Source of the DNA: Xylona heveae TC161
Taxonomy: Eukaryota > Ascomycota > Xylonomycetes > Xylonales > Xylonaceae
Assembly (NCBI RefSeq): GCF_001619985.1
Contig: NW_017264195.1
Coordinates: 1,612,001 to 1,676,000, forward strand
DNA: 64,000 bases
Direction of reading: 5' to 3'
Position 1 is the first letter of the stretch. The number at the start of each line of letters is the position of its first letter. The position numbers were made by a program, and so were the translations under genes. The notes beneath the pieces are model-generated. The model worked only from the letters and a program-made list of their open reading frames with translations, was not told where the DNA came from and searched no databases. Below are positions 23,145-33,169 of this stretch, piece after piece.

Positions 23145-23936
23145 ATGCAATCATCAAACCATCATGCGACATTACATCTTTCATTTAGCGAGTCCAACAT
23201 GCAAGGCGGAAGCATTTTTGGCCAACCAATGGCGGATTTGGAAGCGATTCGGATCAATCCTTTTATGCTTCATGCATTCATTCTACTCATTTTACCCTTT
23301 TCATTTTCTTTGGAGTTCGGAAAACAAGGCGTCACGGTCGGATACCTCTCTGTGTGCCGTGTTTTGTCTGTTTGTCTTGATGACTTGTATTTTAGATCTG
23401 CTTGCTTTTCAGTTTTGGGCATAGGGCAGCACGGTCTAAGCAAATAACTTACCGATTAATTCACAACATGAGGCACCATGACGACTTTTTTTTATTTCTA
23501 AACCTCGGCATGACGATTGATGGCAATTAGAATTTCACACTTTGTGCCACTTATTCTGATGATTTGGAATTCATGAGCGCATACAAGGTGTAAATGGACT
23601 TTTGTTGAAGCGTAGTCATGTTGTGTGTTGACATATACCGGAGCGGGTGAACGACTGCGCCACAAAGATTTGTCAAACGGACCGAACCCCCCGCCACCAG
23701 CCACAAATTGCATCAATGACGCCAATAGTCCCCAATATTAGTGATCCGTTATATATCCACAAAGGTAAAGCTTCAATAATTTCAAATACATTTCCACGGA
23801 CCTTATAACCACCGATTTAGGCTCTTCCAACCTCTAATCTCAGATACACAGCACTATTATCATACCCAGTCAATCGAGGTCAATCAATTCGCGCCGATAT
23901 ATCATCTTCTTTGTCTGCCTTGGTCCCTTGTTGACC
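23145..23936. other. Intergenic before msrA
   Basis: Contains the kinesin-8 3' region and the promoter of the MsrA gene. AT-rich from about 23480 to 23860. Small open frames here have no recognisable motif. Confidence 0.55.
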
Positions 23937-24830
23937 ATGTTCGCCTCGGGCACCATATCCATGATGCCCTCGTTTTTGGCACGCCTTATTCGTCCTTTTT
24001 CCTCGAGCACCCACCTCGGCCTCACTCCCGACACGGTCGCGCAAAAATACCCAGCCAATGCGCAGCTCGCGACCGTTGCAGCGGGATGTTTCTGGGGCGT
24101 AGAGCACATGTACCGCAAGGCATTCGCGGGCAAGGGTCTGCTGGATGCTAAGGTCGGATATATTGGAGGAGATGCAAAGCATCCTAGCTACCGCCAGGTC
24201 TGCACCGGCAGCACAGGACGTAAGCGCCGCCATCAATGAATACAGCAGCGCCATATTATTCGGTTACAGAGAAGAGACTAATAACCTATTGCGCGACAAG
24301 CAGATGCCGAAGCTCTCCAGATAGTCTTTGACCCTGAGCAGGTCTCATATCGCCAGCTTCTCGAGTTCTTCTATCGCATGCACGACCCTACTACGCTAAA
24401 TAGCCAAGGCCCGGACGTTGGAACGCAATATCGCAGCGCCATCTTTTTCTATACCGACGAGCAGGAGCGCATTGCCAAGGACATTACGGAGAAGGTTCAG
24501 AAAGAGTGGTGGAAGAAGAAGCTCAGTACGGAGATTATCCGTAAGTACTCCACATTCCTATACAGCAATTCACTTGAAGAAGTGAACAACCGTGCTGATA
24601 TCGGTTGGACAGCTGCTGGAGAGTGGTGGGATGCTGAGGACTACCACCAACTCTACCTTGACAAGGCAAGTACTCATAAAAGAATCGGTTATAGACCTGT
24701 TGCTAACTTCGATATAGAACCCTTCTGGATATGAGTGCCCGTCTCAGTAAGTTTTTGACTCGTACACAGCTTAACAGAATGTGCTAACGAGAATAGCTTC
24801 CTACGAAAATTTGAACCCCTCTCTTCATAA
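23937..24830 (+). CDS. msrA: Peptide methionine-S-sulfoxide reductase MsrA
   Basis: MsrA reduces methionine-S-sulfoxide in proteins, using a catalytic cysteine recycled by thioredoxin. Five exons fit: 23937-24219, 24304-24540, 24613-24665, 24718-24746 and 24797-24830, total 211 residues. The catalytic motif GCFWG has its Cys at residue 51; [43 protein letters not shown] and [10 protein letters not shown] follow, then [18 protein letters not shown] and [10 protein letters not shown]. The N-terminus ([20 protein letters not shown]) could send one form to mitochondria, with a shorter form from MMPSFL. Intron 3 begins GCAAGT rather than GTAAGT after AAG, a classic GC-AG intron. In intron 1 the acceptor CAG at 24301-24303 gives the conserved TGHAEA. 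Confidence 0.92.
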
Positions 24831-25292
24831 TAGGCTAGGGCGATTTATGTGTATCCTAGGATTGCACACATATTATGTGGTATGACTTTTACTTCTCATG
24901 TATTTTCATTTCAAGTCCATTTTGTTCTGAGGCCAAGTACTAGGTCTATGCGAATTCCTTGTCCTCACTTCTGTCTTCTCACAATGTGATTGTGACTTTC
25001 TTTGACAGTTCAAACCAAGTTTCAGTCTGAACAAAGCACTGTACCTTAGTTGTACATTACTCTTCCATTTTTGTCAAACTCTTTGTTCATCTAACAAAAC
25101 CACTTTACCAATATATAAAAACGTTCCACATCAGTTGGCTCGACACCCTCAGGAATATACAGAGGTATTACTCGAACCAAGCTCCCGCACACAAGAAGAA
25201 ACTCAATTCATCCATATATCATCTATCGAATCCACTAATCCAAACAGACCAAATCCCTGTTCAACTCAAATTGTGTTTTGCGTCATTGCACC
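24831..25292. other. Intergenic after msrA
   Basis: Holds the msrA 3' end and the promoter of the next gene. A TATATAAA-like run lies near 25110. Nothing else is recognised. Confidence 0.5.
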
Positions 25293-26957
25293 ATGTGTCA
25301 AGGAACGATCTACCAATTCTCAAAATGTCGCCATGTGCGAGACATTGTTGTGACTCAGCAATGTCCCAAGCAAAGCGGCACCAAGACGTTTTGTGTCTTC
25401 AGCACTCCATCCTTTACTGTGACCAAAATCCTTACGCCAAGTCTCTGCGAGGAATGTTTCCGCGCCGAGGAAGATGCGATACGCACAAATTACTACGCAA
25501 AAATTGGTTTTCTGTACAAGATGATTGCTTCCCTGCGCAGTCGTTCCCTCGGCCGTTCTCTACTAGGGTTCGCAATTGCAAACGCCGAACAAAAGATTGA
25601 AAAGTATGAACTGCTCACTATGAACTCGCTCGCTCTTTTTCGCGTCTTTCAGGGTGGCAAATATATTGGCAATGGTATCTTCATTTCGACCGAATCGAAC
25701 GCGCCAGACACGAAGAAAATATCTGATCAAAGCGTGCACTTGCTAGGAGACAGCGCTGTGGTGGCTTCTCTGGAGGTTCCATTGCCTCAGAAGTCCTCCT
25801 TGAATTCGCATGCGGAGAAATCAGTGGTTAAGGTGTCCCAGGACATAAAAAGTGAGAAACTCGCTCCAAACATCTCGTTTCATGCTTCTCCATTGCGCTC
25901 CCATCCTGTTATGCCCGCTGATTTAAACATTGGAAGGCCTGTTCAACCCTTTCTAGATTCACTTGTCGATGATGGGGCAAGACGATCTGCGGCAAGAAGA
26001 GCTAACTCGCCTAGAAGAGAGGTGCTCAAGAACAACTTGCGGAGAACGTTAGACAAGTACGCTGAAGAGACGGGAGAGCTTGCTGATAAAGGGGTGCCCG
26101 CATCGGCTCCAGAATCTTCTCAACCACCAACTTCCTGCTCGTCTAGTTCTTCCTCGCTGCTTGATTCTTCTTCCTCTACTTCCACTCCAGTTCCCTCTGC
26201 CGCATCCGACTCACTTACCGAAACCGAGACGATTCCTCCCTCAGTCATCCTCGCTCTCGAAAGACAAAGGTTTCAACTTCGGATCCGGAAATTTCTTAGA
26301 CACGAGTACTGGTCGGCGGAATGGGGTCCGAAGCCCAAAATCAACGATGAAGTATTTCGCTATGGAGTCATGTACCCGTTGCATCCCCAAATCAATCCCG
26401 ATTTCAAACCGACTTCCAGCATGGGGAGCAAGCCGCAGGAGCATTCTCTTTCGACTTCACCCACGTCTTCAGTTCCAAAGTCAAAGTTCTGTACGCCTTC
26501 TCCGCTATCATTGTCACAGACTCATTCAGCATATTCCTTAAACCAGTCATCAGCGGCACCATGGCCTTTGAAAGTGGAAGATCTCGCCATTTCAACGTTC
26601 CCGCAACCATCAATGCTTCCACAACCTCCGCCACTCGTCGACCTGTCCTCGACTTACTCGAGAGATTCGATGACAAACCCGGTAACCTTGACGTTTTTCC
26701 CAGCCTTTCCATCCCCCTCGCCTCTGGAAGATCCAAGCCCACTTGCGCAGACTCTTGCCCAAGAGCAAAAGCTGGAATCGGATAACGCAGGCTTGGGATT
26801 TTCAGCATGTTCGTCTACTAGCAAAACTTGCAGGCACATGCCTGCTGGTTTATACGACAAGGACTACGTAGACGTGGATGGGAAAGAATGTACCACCTTT
26901 ATGATTGAGCGGCCCGCGCATGTGGATGCTTATTATCATGATGAAGAAGAGAAGTAA
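25293..26957 (+). CDS. Uncharacterised Cys/His-motif protein
   Basis: A single open frame of 554 residues starting MCQGTIYQFSKCRH. I do not recognise a named family. The N-terminus carries C2-x9-C12-x-H14-x9-C24, then C34 and C52-x2-C55 (LCEECFRAEED), which looks like a small metal-binding module. Residues about 60-120 are likely helical (LYKMIASLRSRSLGRSLLGF, NAEQKIEKYELL). The rest is largely disordered, with Ser/Pro-rich blocks and a conserved-looking middle segment VILALERQRFQLRIRKFL and EYWSAEWGPKPKI, and it ends FMIERPAHVDAYYHDEEEK. The neighbour at 27462-28817 converges on it and has the same first four metal-ligand spacings. The frame is long and codon-like, so it is probably a real gene; its role is unknown. 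Confidence 0.75.
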   Translation: MCQGTIYQFSKCRHVRDIVVTQQCPKQSGTKTFCVFSTPSFTVTKILTPSLCEECFRAEEDAIRTNYYAKIGFLYKMIASLRSRSLGRSLLGFAIANAEQKIEKYELLTMNSLALFRVFQGGKYIGNGIFISTESNAPDTKKISDQSVHLLGDSAVVASLEVPLPQKSSLNSHAEKSVVKVSQDIKSEKLAPNISFHASPLRSHPVMPADLNIGRPVQPFLDSLVDDGARRSAARRANSPRREVLKNNLRRTLDKYAEETGELADKGVPASAPESSQPPTSCSSSSSSLLDSSSSTSTPVPSAASDSLTETETIPPSVILALERQRFQLRIRKFLRHEYWSAEWGPKPKINDEVFRYGVMYPLHPQINPDFKPTSSMGSKPQEHSLSTSPTSSVPKSKFCTPSPLSLSQTHSAYSLNQSSAAPWPLKVEDLAISTFPQPSMLPQPPPLVDLSSTYSRDSMTNPVTLTFFPAFPSPSPLEDPSPLAQTLAQEQKLESDNAGLGFSACSSTSKTCRHMPAGLYDKDYVDVDGKECTTFMIERPAHVDAYYHDEEEK

Positions 26958-27461
26958 AAGAAGTATACTCTGAGACAGGAGTTGGCCTTTGCTTATGTAT
27001 TTTGGCTTATAGATTGTAACACAGACAATTTAATTGATCAATACCTGGATATGAACTCTTTAAGAGTCACTATCATACTTCTAATAATATATATTGGCTT
27101 ACACGAAGATCTGTAGGTTGATTCACCACCTATGCTTTGTCTTTAATTGTTCAACTGAATTCTTCATCAATTAATAGAACGGAAACTCAATTATACTAAT
27201 TTTTATCACAGAATGCACACATAGAACTTGAAGAATTACTCAGGGAGCAATCGTCCAAATTCATTCTGATTTATCTCACGTGACCCGATCTCCTTTAACA
27301 CCAGCTTGACGCGTTGATATTATTTACATGGTTCGCCCTTACGAAAGAACTCATGATCAAAGGTCACATTTGGGCACATCCGCCAATATGCAAAAATTGT
27401 AATAAAATGCTTCTATCTCTAATCTCTACTTTGAGGTTAGCAATAAGGCCAGGGTTTTGCC
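26958..27461. other. Intergenic between two convergent Cys/His-motif genes
   Basis: A 504-bp AT-rich spacer holding the 3' ends of both flanking genes. No gene or repeat is seen. Confidence 0.55.
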
Positions 27462-28817
27462 CTAGGTCGACCGCATCCCTTTGCGCTTCCACTGGCTCAA
27501 TTGCTCACACTCGGAGCATGTTCTATCGCAGCGAATCAGCGCAATTTGTGAGGGAGTAGGCAGACATTTTGACGAAGAATTGTTTTCTGTTGCTGCTGCC
27601 CCTGCTGCTGATTTCACGTTGAGTCCTGTGGCTGTTGCCTCTGTCGGTGTCGTTGCTAATACTGTTGCCGGTGTTGATGCTAAGCTTCCTGACGTTGAAG
27701 ACGACGACAAAAGCGCTGATACAGGTGACGACACTGCTGGTGTTGGCATTGTTACTACCGCTGATGGCGTTGGGAGCGGCAAAGACGACGAGTAGAATGA
27801 TGCAGACCACGGCACCGTTGACGACCAGCAAAATTTTTCTGCGGCAGGTGTTGTTTGGTCATGAGATAATACACGGTCTTGTCCAGAAGAGTCGATTAGG
27901 TTAATCAAGTCTTGAATTTCGTCGTCTTGGAGATACGGCTGTTTTTTCTGCGTCTCGATTTGGGTGCTATTACTCTGCAATGCTTGCGTTTGTTGAGCTT
28001 GCTGAGCTTGAACTTGTTGTGTTTCTTGACCTTCGTTGTTGTTATCCGCACTTTCATTTCCATTTCCATTTCCATTTCCGCCTTCACTGGGAGTTACAAT
28101 TCCAGTTCTAGTTCCACTTCCACTTTCTCGCTGTTCTGCCTGTCCAACATATCCGTTCACCAGTCTCCTGCTTCCGACCGACATGTGACCAGTCTCAGCG
28201 CCAGACAGAACAAGTGCCGCAGGATCCACATACTGCTCCACCGGTTGGCGTGCAACTGAAGGCGAACCTAAAGCCGAAGCCGAAGCTGGAGCCAGACCCC
28301 CATCCATCAATCTCCTTCTATGGTACAATGCGCAGTCCCGCCGCGGGACAGAAAACGCACCAAGCTTACTCTTTCCTTTTATACAGACCGTGATATAGTC
28401 GGCCTGCTGTCCCGCTTGCCCGTCCTGCCCCTTCTGCCCCATATGTCCCGTCTGTCCCTGCACCGCCTGTCCCGTCTGCCCCATCTGTCCGGCCTGTCCC
28501 TGTCCCTGTCCCTGACGAAACGACACGTCTTTCAAAAAATCCGATACAGCACCATCAGGGCCACGAGCCATACCAATGCCAGCGTCAAGGTCAGAGACAA
28601 TGTCGATATCCAGAGATCCAAAAACAGGGCCACGACCGCGATCAGTTCCTGAAATTGTATCTGTCCCTGACCCAGTCTCAAAGGGCAGTTCCCATAGTTC
28701 TCGTTCCCGCGGATCATTGATGCGCTCGAGCTCGTCGCGCAGATGCTGGCAAAAGGAATGTAAATATGGATTCGAGACGTGGCCGCATGTATGTAGGAGT
28801 TGGGCGTACCGGCACAT
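27462..28817 (-). CDS. Uncharacterised Cys/His-motif protein with low-complexity insert
   Basis: A single open frame of 451 residues starting MCRYAQLLHTCGHV. The N-terminus has C2-x8-C11-x-H13-x9-C23 and continues with HLRDELERINDPRERELWEL. The extreme C-terminus has C430, C434 and C437 (RCDRTCSECEQLSQWKRK). Between these lie about 380 residues of low complexity: a Gly-Gln repeat (GQGQGQAGQMGQTGQ), a GNGNGNGN run, a Gln-rich run and a Ser/Thr/Pro/Ala-rich part. Two short conserved-looking islands, YITVCIKGKSKLG and DCALYHRRR, interrupt it and add two more cysteines. The N- and C-terminal motifs may fold together as one zinc site with a loop between. No known function. The gene converges on a protein with the same N-terminal motif. 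Confidence 0.72.
   Translation of the reverse strand: MCRYAQLLHTCGHVSNPYLHSFCQHLRDELERINDPRERELWELPFETGSGTDTISGTDRGRGPVFGSLDIDIVSDLDAGIGMARGPDGAVSDFLKDVSFRQGQGQGQAGQMGQTGQAVQGQTGHMGQKGQDGQAGQQADYITVCIKGKSKLGAFSVPRRDCALYHRRRLMDGGLAPASASALGSPSVARQPVEQYVDPAALVLSGAETGHMSVGSRRLVNGYVGQAEQRESGSGTRTGIVTPSEGGNGNGNGNESADNNNEGQETQQVQAQQAQQTQALQSNSTQIETQKKQPYLQDDEIQDLINLIDSSGQDRVLSHDQTTPAAEKFCWSSTVPWSASFYSSSLPLPTPSAVVTMPTPAVSSPVSALLSSSSTSGSLASTPATVLATTPTEATATGLNVKSAAGAAATENNSSSKCLPTPSQIALIRCDRTCSECEQLSQWKRKGMRST
28053..28079. repeat. Hexanucleotide repeat encoding Gly-Asn
   Basis: About four copies of CATTTC (coding strand GGAAATG-type units) give the GNGNGNGN run of the overlapping minus-strand gene. 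Such a run can change length by slippage while keeping the frame. Confidence 0.85.
28401..28516. repeat. Coding minisatellite with CTGTCC/CTGCCC units
   Basis: Degenerate 9-bp and 18-bp units built on CTGTCCC and CTGCCCC encode the Gly-Gln-rich stretch of the overlapping minus-strand gene. Glycine falls at every third residue over much of it, giving a collagen-like spacing, although proline is absent. Confidence 0.85.
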
Positions 28818-29969
28818 TTATCAGTTTTTTTCTTTTTTTCTTCACTGGTCGTCGTCTTTCTTGCTTCCTGATTTTCCTGACTGCGTGTGGTTTTTAATCT
28901 CTTGACAGTGTATGTTTCTTGTCTCCCGTCAGATATATCACACCAGTCCTTTTCTCTTTCTTTCTTGGGTCGTGTGGCCTTTGAGACATATTTAACGCAA
29001 CGAATGAACTGTATTGTATACTGTTACTGTATATTGTATACAAGCCTATGAAACCTTCAAGCCAACGAGCCTACGAGTCTGAGTCTCTGAATCTCTTTGT
29101 TTCAAACGCTCTCCGTTGATCTCTGACCATCTGCAACCATCAACCATCTACATCTTTCCAAATAAATGTAAACAATCGTTCTATACACGTCCATGTCAAC
29201 GTATCTGTCCATTTCCTTCCTACTCTCTTGCCCAGGTCCATGCTGGACTTTCTAGAATCGTCTAAAAAACCAAGCCTCTTGACTATCCATGAATGTACGG
29301 GCAGCACTACTCAAAGGGAGTCAAAGGGAAAATGGTAAGATAAAGAGAGGAAGGATGAAGACGATGGTGGAAAGTGGAAGATAAACAGAAAAGTACAGAG
29401 CACACGGGGCTAGAACAAACCTGACCAAAGACTCTCTTTGACAGAAATATATTCTAGATCATACAGTACACTCACTTCCGGACGCTGCAACATGCAGCTC
29501 TCCGAAATTTTCAAAGCTCTGAAACGCTGGAGAGTGATAATGACGGGAGGACACATACATCCAGCAATCAACATGGGTAAATCACGCAAGGGAGAGAAAA
29601 GTGAAAGTGAAAGAATTTGTGGACTATGAGTAGAGCATGAGACAAATATGAAAGATGGTGATTTCATGTCACTATGTCCAACTGATCCAATGTATTCCAG
29701 ACAAAGAAGGGAGAAAAGAAGCGATCAATATACAAAAGGTATTCTTTGCATTTGCACCAAAACCAAGGGAGGATGATTCAAGGAACAAGAACAAAGAAAA
29801 ATGATGAGAAGAATAAAAAAGTTTTTGTATTTACCCAATCCCTTCCAATATGCGTCCAATGTCGTTATATCAATAATCATCAACAATAAGAATAAATGTG
29901 CAGACAAAAACCAGAACCGCATCGACAATTACAATTACAGACCAAAACATCATTTACAACCAGGACAGA
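28818..29969. other. Intergenic, upstream of the Cys/His gene and downstream of UTR2-type gene
   Basis: A 1.15-kb stretch that should hold the promoter of the 27462-28817 gene and the 3' end of the cell-wall enzyme gene. It is pyrimidine-rich near 28820-28960 and purine-rich near 29320-29400 and 29780-29830. No further gene is recognised. Confidence 0.5.
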
Positions 29970-31477
29970 TTACAAAACCAAGACGGCGACAATGGCGACG
30001 AGCACGGCAAAGAAGCTTCCCTGAATGACCTTTTCGCCATGCGCAGGGGCACTGTTACCTTTCTTGCCATTTCCAGACGAGCCGCTATCGTCACCACCCT
30101 GGCTGAATCCTCCGGTTCCCGATGAAGAGGAAGAAGAAGTCGGCTGCGAGGAGCCTGAACTTGCGGTGCTTGAAGACGACGACGAATCAGATCCCGGTCG
30201 GGATCCAGACATGCCGGGGACTTGGGGCGCGGCGCTCTTTGTCGATTTTGACGAGGCAGAGGCAGATGCGGAGCTCGAAGAATCATCAGCCGACATGTTT
30301 GTACCCGTGGCGATGAAAGATTTGAGAATAGTATTATCGTTTGTGAGTGCGACAGTGTCGTTGGTGCCCGCAGGGGAATTGTAAATGTACGATTTGGAGC
30401 CCGTGACGTTGGCGCCCGATGGCGGCTGGTAGCATTCGACATTGACTTCTTTGACCATGGCATAATCGTAGCCAAAGTTTTTAATGTCCTGCGAGTTCCA
30501 GTCAACAAGACCGCCCGCCCATTCGATCGTGCCTTGGCCATTGGATGCAAGACCGCCAGGCCAGAGGGACAGCTGAATACGCGCTGGGGTCTGGGGAAAT
30601 TCGTATCGGTTGGCGGTTGCGTTCCAGGTCGTGTTCTTGTCAAGCGTGCGGCCGACTTGTCCGTCAATGGACCAGGTAATGGAATCGGGAGTCCAGTCGA
30701 TTTCGTACGTATGGTAGTCGTCAAATGTGCTCGAGTCGACAGAGATGTTCTTTTCGTTCCAGTCTGTGTCATGGTTGTTACCATACAATTTCAAAAATGA
30801 TGAGGAAAAATCCAATTATAAAGAGAACATACAGTTGGGAATGCCCTGGAAGTAGAAATTCGACTGCGCAGTGACGAGGTCGGTACCAATGAATTCAAAG
30901 TCGATTTCATCCTTGACGTCCGAGAGCAGAATGAACGCCGTCACCACACCAGCGCCACGGCTCGTCTTCATCGTCGCAGACACTTTTCCGTACCAAAGAT
31001 AGTGCGCGCTGGCGAGCAGGGTGCCCACGGTGTCTGGGGCCATGGTAAGCAGCACCTGCTGGCCCTGGTACATGATAGGCTGTCCGCTAGACACCCAGTT
31101 CGTCTGAGACGCATCGCCAAGGTACTTGGTATTGGCTGTCACGCCGTCCAGATTGGTAAACTTGAAGTCCTCGCTTTTGCACACGGGTGCGGGTGCGCAG
31201 GAATCGAGAGCAAAGGAAGATCGAGGATCGCAGCCGCCTAGACAGTATGCACCGACACCGCATTGACCGTATTCTATTCCCACATAGCACACATTAGCCT
31301 ATTGTGAACGTTGATGTTTGGCAACAAGATGTCTTCAATCCAAAGAGGGTTGGACGTACGTGAACAGCAAGGCGTGTCAGAGGGGCACTTGTTATTCACA
31401 TCGCAAGTCGTTGCCGCATAGACTGCCGTCGCAGACCAGGCAGCCAGAGCGGCGGCCACGCTGAGGAGTCGAACCAT
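29970..31477 (-). CDS. GPI-anchored GH16 chitin-glucan transglycosidase (UTR2/CRH family) with CBM18
   Basis: CRH enzymes cross-link chitin to beta-glucan in the cell wall. Three exons, 31477-31360, 31273-30833 and 30763-29970, give 450 residues. A signal peptide (MVRLLSVAAALAAWSATAVYA) is followed by a chitin-binding CBM18 domain (CDVNNKCPSDTPCCSQYGQC, YCLGGC) and the GH16 domain with the catalytic DEIDFEF motif, YHTYEIDWTPDSITWSIDGQ and QLSLWPGGLASNGQGTIEWA. The C-terminal third is Ser-rich and ends in a hydrophobic GPI-anchor signal (FFAVLVAIVAVLVL). Intron 1 is 86 bp and splits the CBM18. Intron 2 (69 bp) has GTATGT as donor and ACACAG as acceptor; this joins PN to YWNEKNISVD, which fits the family. 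The longer start at 31498 would weaken the signal peptide and is less likely. Confidence 0.9.
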
Positions 31478-33169
31478 ATTGGATGTGATGCAATGCAATG
31501 TACTGTACTGCGAATGGGATGATTAAGATATTATGCCGCTGTTGGTAGGATGATGCAGTTCTGCCTTTTAAAAATATGCAGATAACAATAACGACGCTTG
31601 GCTTTCGCTTTATCGATAAAAAAGAAGTCGCTGATCTAATTCTTATTTGAAATGCGGGACTGTGCTGATGAATGATGCTTCTGAAACCGCCGGCTCTAAA
31701 GGAAAGGTAGCTCGGGGCCTTCTTAAGGCGCGAACGCTGGCGATCGGAGCAGCGAACGATAATAGCGAGATTCAGCGAATGTGGGGAAGAGATGAAGAAG
31801 AGCGGCCAGAACCAAAGACGAAAGAAAATGTATTCAGACCGTCTTCTTCTCCTTCTTCAGTCAAAAGCAAGCTGAGCGAATGTCGTTAGTCTTCGCACCG
31901 TGAACCTGAGATGGAAGGCTGAGTGGTAAAAACGTGGGGGAGAGAGAGAGAGAGAGAGAAGACGGAGGAAGAACGAAAGGATGAACTAAAGGGAACGAGG
32001 GAACTAACTGGACGGAAAGAATAGACGGAGAGCCCGCGTCATATTATTCATTGTTGGTGTCAGTACGAGGAAGTAAAGTGGACACAGAGAAAGAGGGAGA
32101 GAGAGAGACAGACACTACCAATAGCATTATTCCTTTATTTTTGGTAATGCCAATGGGGCCTCCCGGCCCGATCAGCTAGAGCGAGCAGAAAAAGGTGACT
32201 GATCGGCCAAAAGTCCGCGTAAGTGAAAATATTAATACGAAGTAGTCGCCTCACTGATCTTTCCCTCTTTTAGCTGTTCCCCTAGCCCAACGCTACGGGA
32301 GTCGGCGTGGTCGGACCCTGAGCACTTCGCACCATGAAGAAAGAAAAGAAAAAAGTCCAAGCTCAAACACTTAATCAGTGTCAGCAGGTCCCATGGTACA
32401 CACACACCTTCCATCAAGGAACCGGTGGCGGCAAACAGGAACGACATGTCTCTCATCCCATTCAGGGGCAAGACACCATCTTCTAGACTCAGGAAAATAA
32501 ATTCTTCACTGTACGCTCGAGAGGGACATTTTTAAATCAAAAAGGATTTACAGAATGCAATCATTATCCTTTTTTATCCCTTCTTATCCACGCACATACA
32601 ACTTTTCGTTGAACACGTGGGAGTGGAAGCGGCTCCCTTTCCACAAACAGCAAGTTTTCTCTGTCATCTAACCATATTTGTACTAGTTCAGAATATATGA
32701 CCGCATGGTTATAATACCGACATTCTGTGACGCTTAGTCATAATTTAGTAATATTAACTTCGCGGAAACCCATCCAGGACACCTTCCCTAAGGAACAATC
32801 AAGTTACAAAACCCATGGAAACGGCGTCAATTTAGTCAAAGACATTTGTATTTCAATTGTATTTACGCGTTCTGCTCGAGACTAAAATATTCTTGTCAAC
32901 GATGGTTGTCAACGATAGTTATGCATATTTCATTTTCCAAATCATCCTTTCCCCACCCTCTGTAGTCTCGATGCATCGCGCGCACATGAGCACTTCAATC
33001 TGGCCTCCCGCTTCAAACACATTGCGTCGTCTTTTTTGTAACAAACAGTTCTCTCAGACTTATTGATAATGCACCATGTCCAGACTTTCCACTGTTAAGA
33101 TACAATTTTAAACTCCAATGATTCATGATTCACATCCCCACTCGTTTCTGCATCCACAACCTTCAAGAT
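31478..33169. other. Intergenic with AG microsatellite
   Basis: A 1.7-kb region upstream of the UTR2-type gene. It holds an (AG)n run at 31940-31959 and a second shorter GA-rich run near 32096-32110. An 80-codon plus-strand frame at 31647 has no recognisable motif. The region from 32500 to 33100 is AT-rich and shows nothing recognisable. Confidence 0.55.
31940..31959. repeat. (AG)n microsatellite
   Basis: About ten uninterrupted AG dinucleotides within a purine-rich stretch, 460 bp upstream of the cell-wall enzyme start. Confidence 0.9.

Noticed and set aside
28401-28516. Regular repeats that could suggest a CRISPR array
   Set aside because: The units are short, degenerate, without spacers and coding.
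31460-31477. A GGTTCGACTCC word like a tRNA B box
   Set aside because: It is the start of the cell-wall enzyme coding sequence and no cloverleaf surrounds it.
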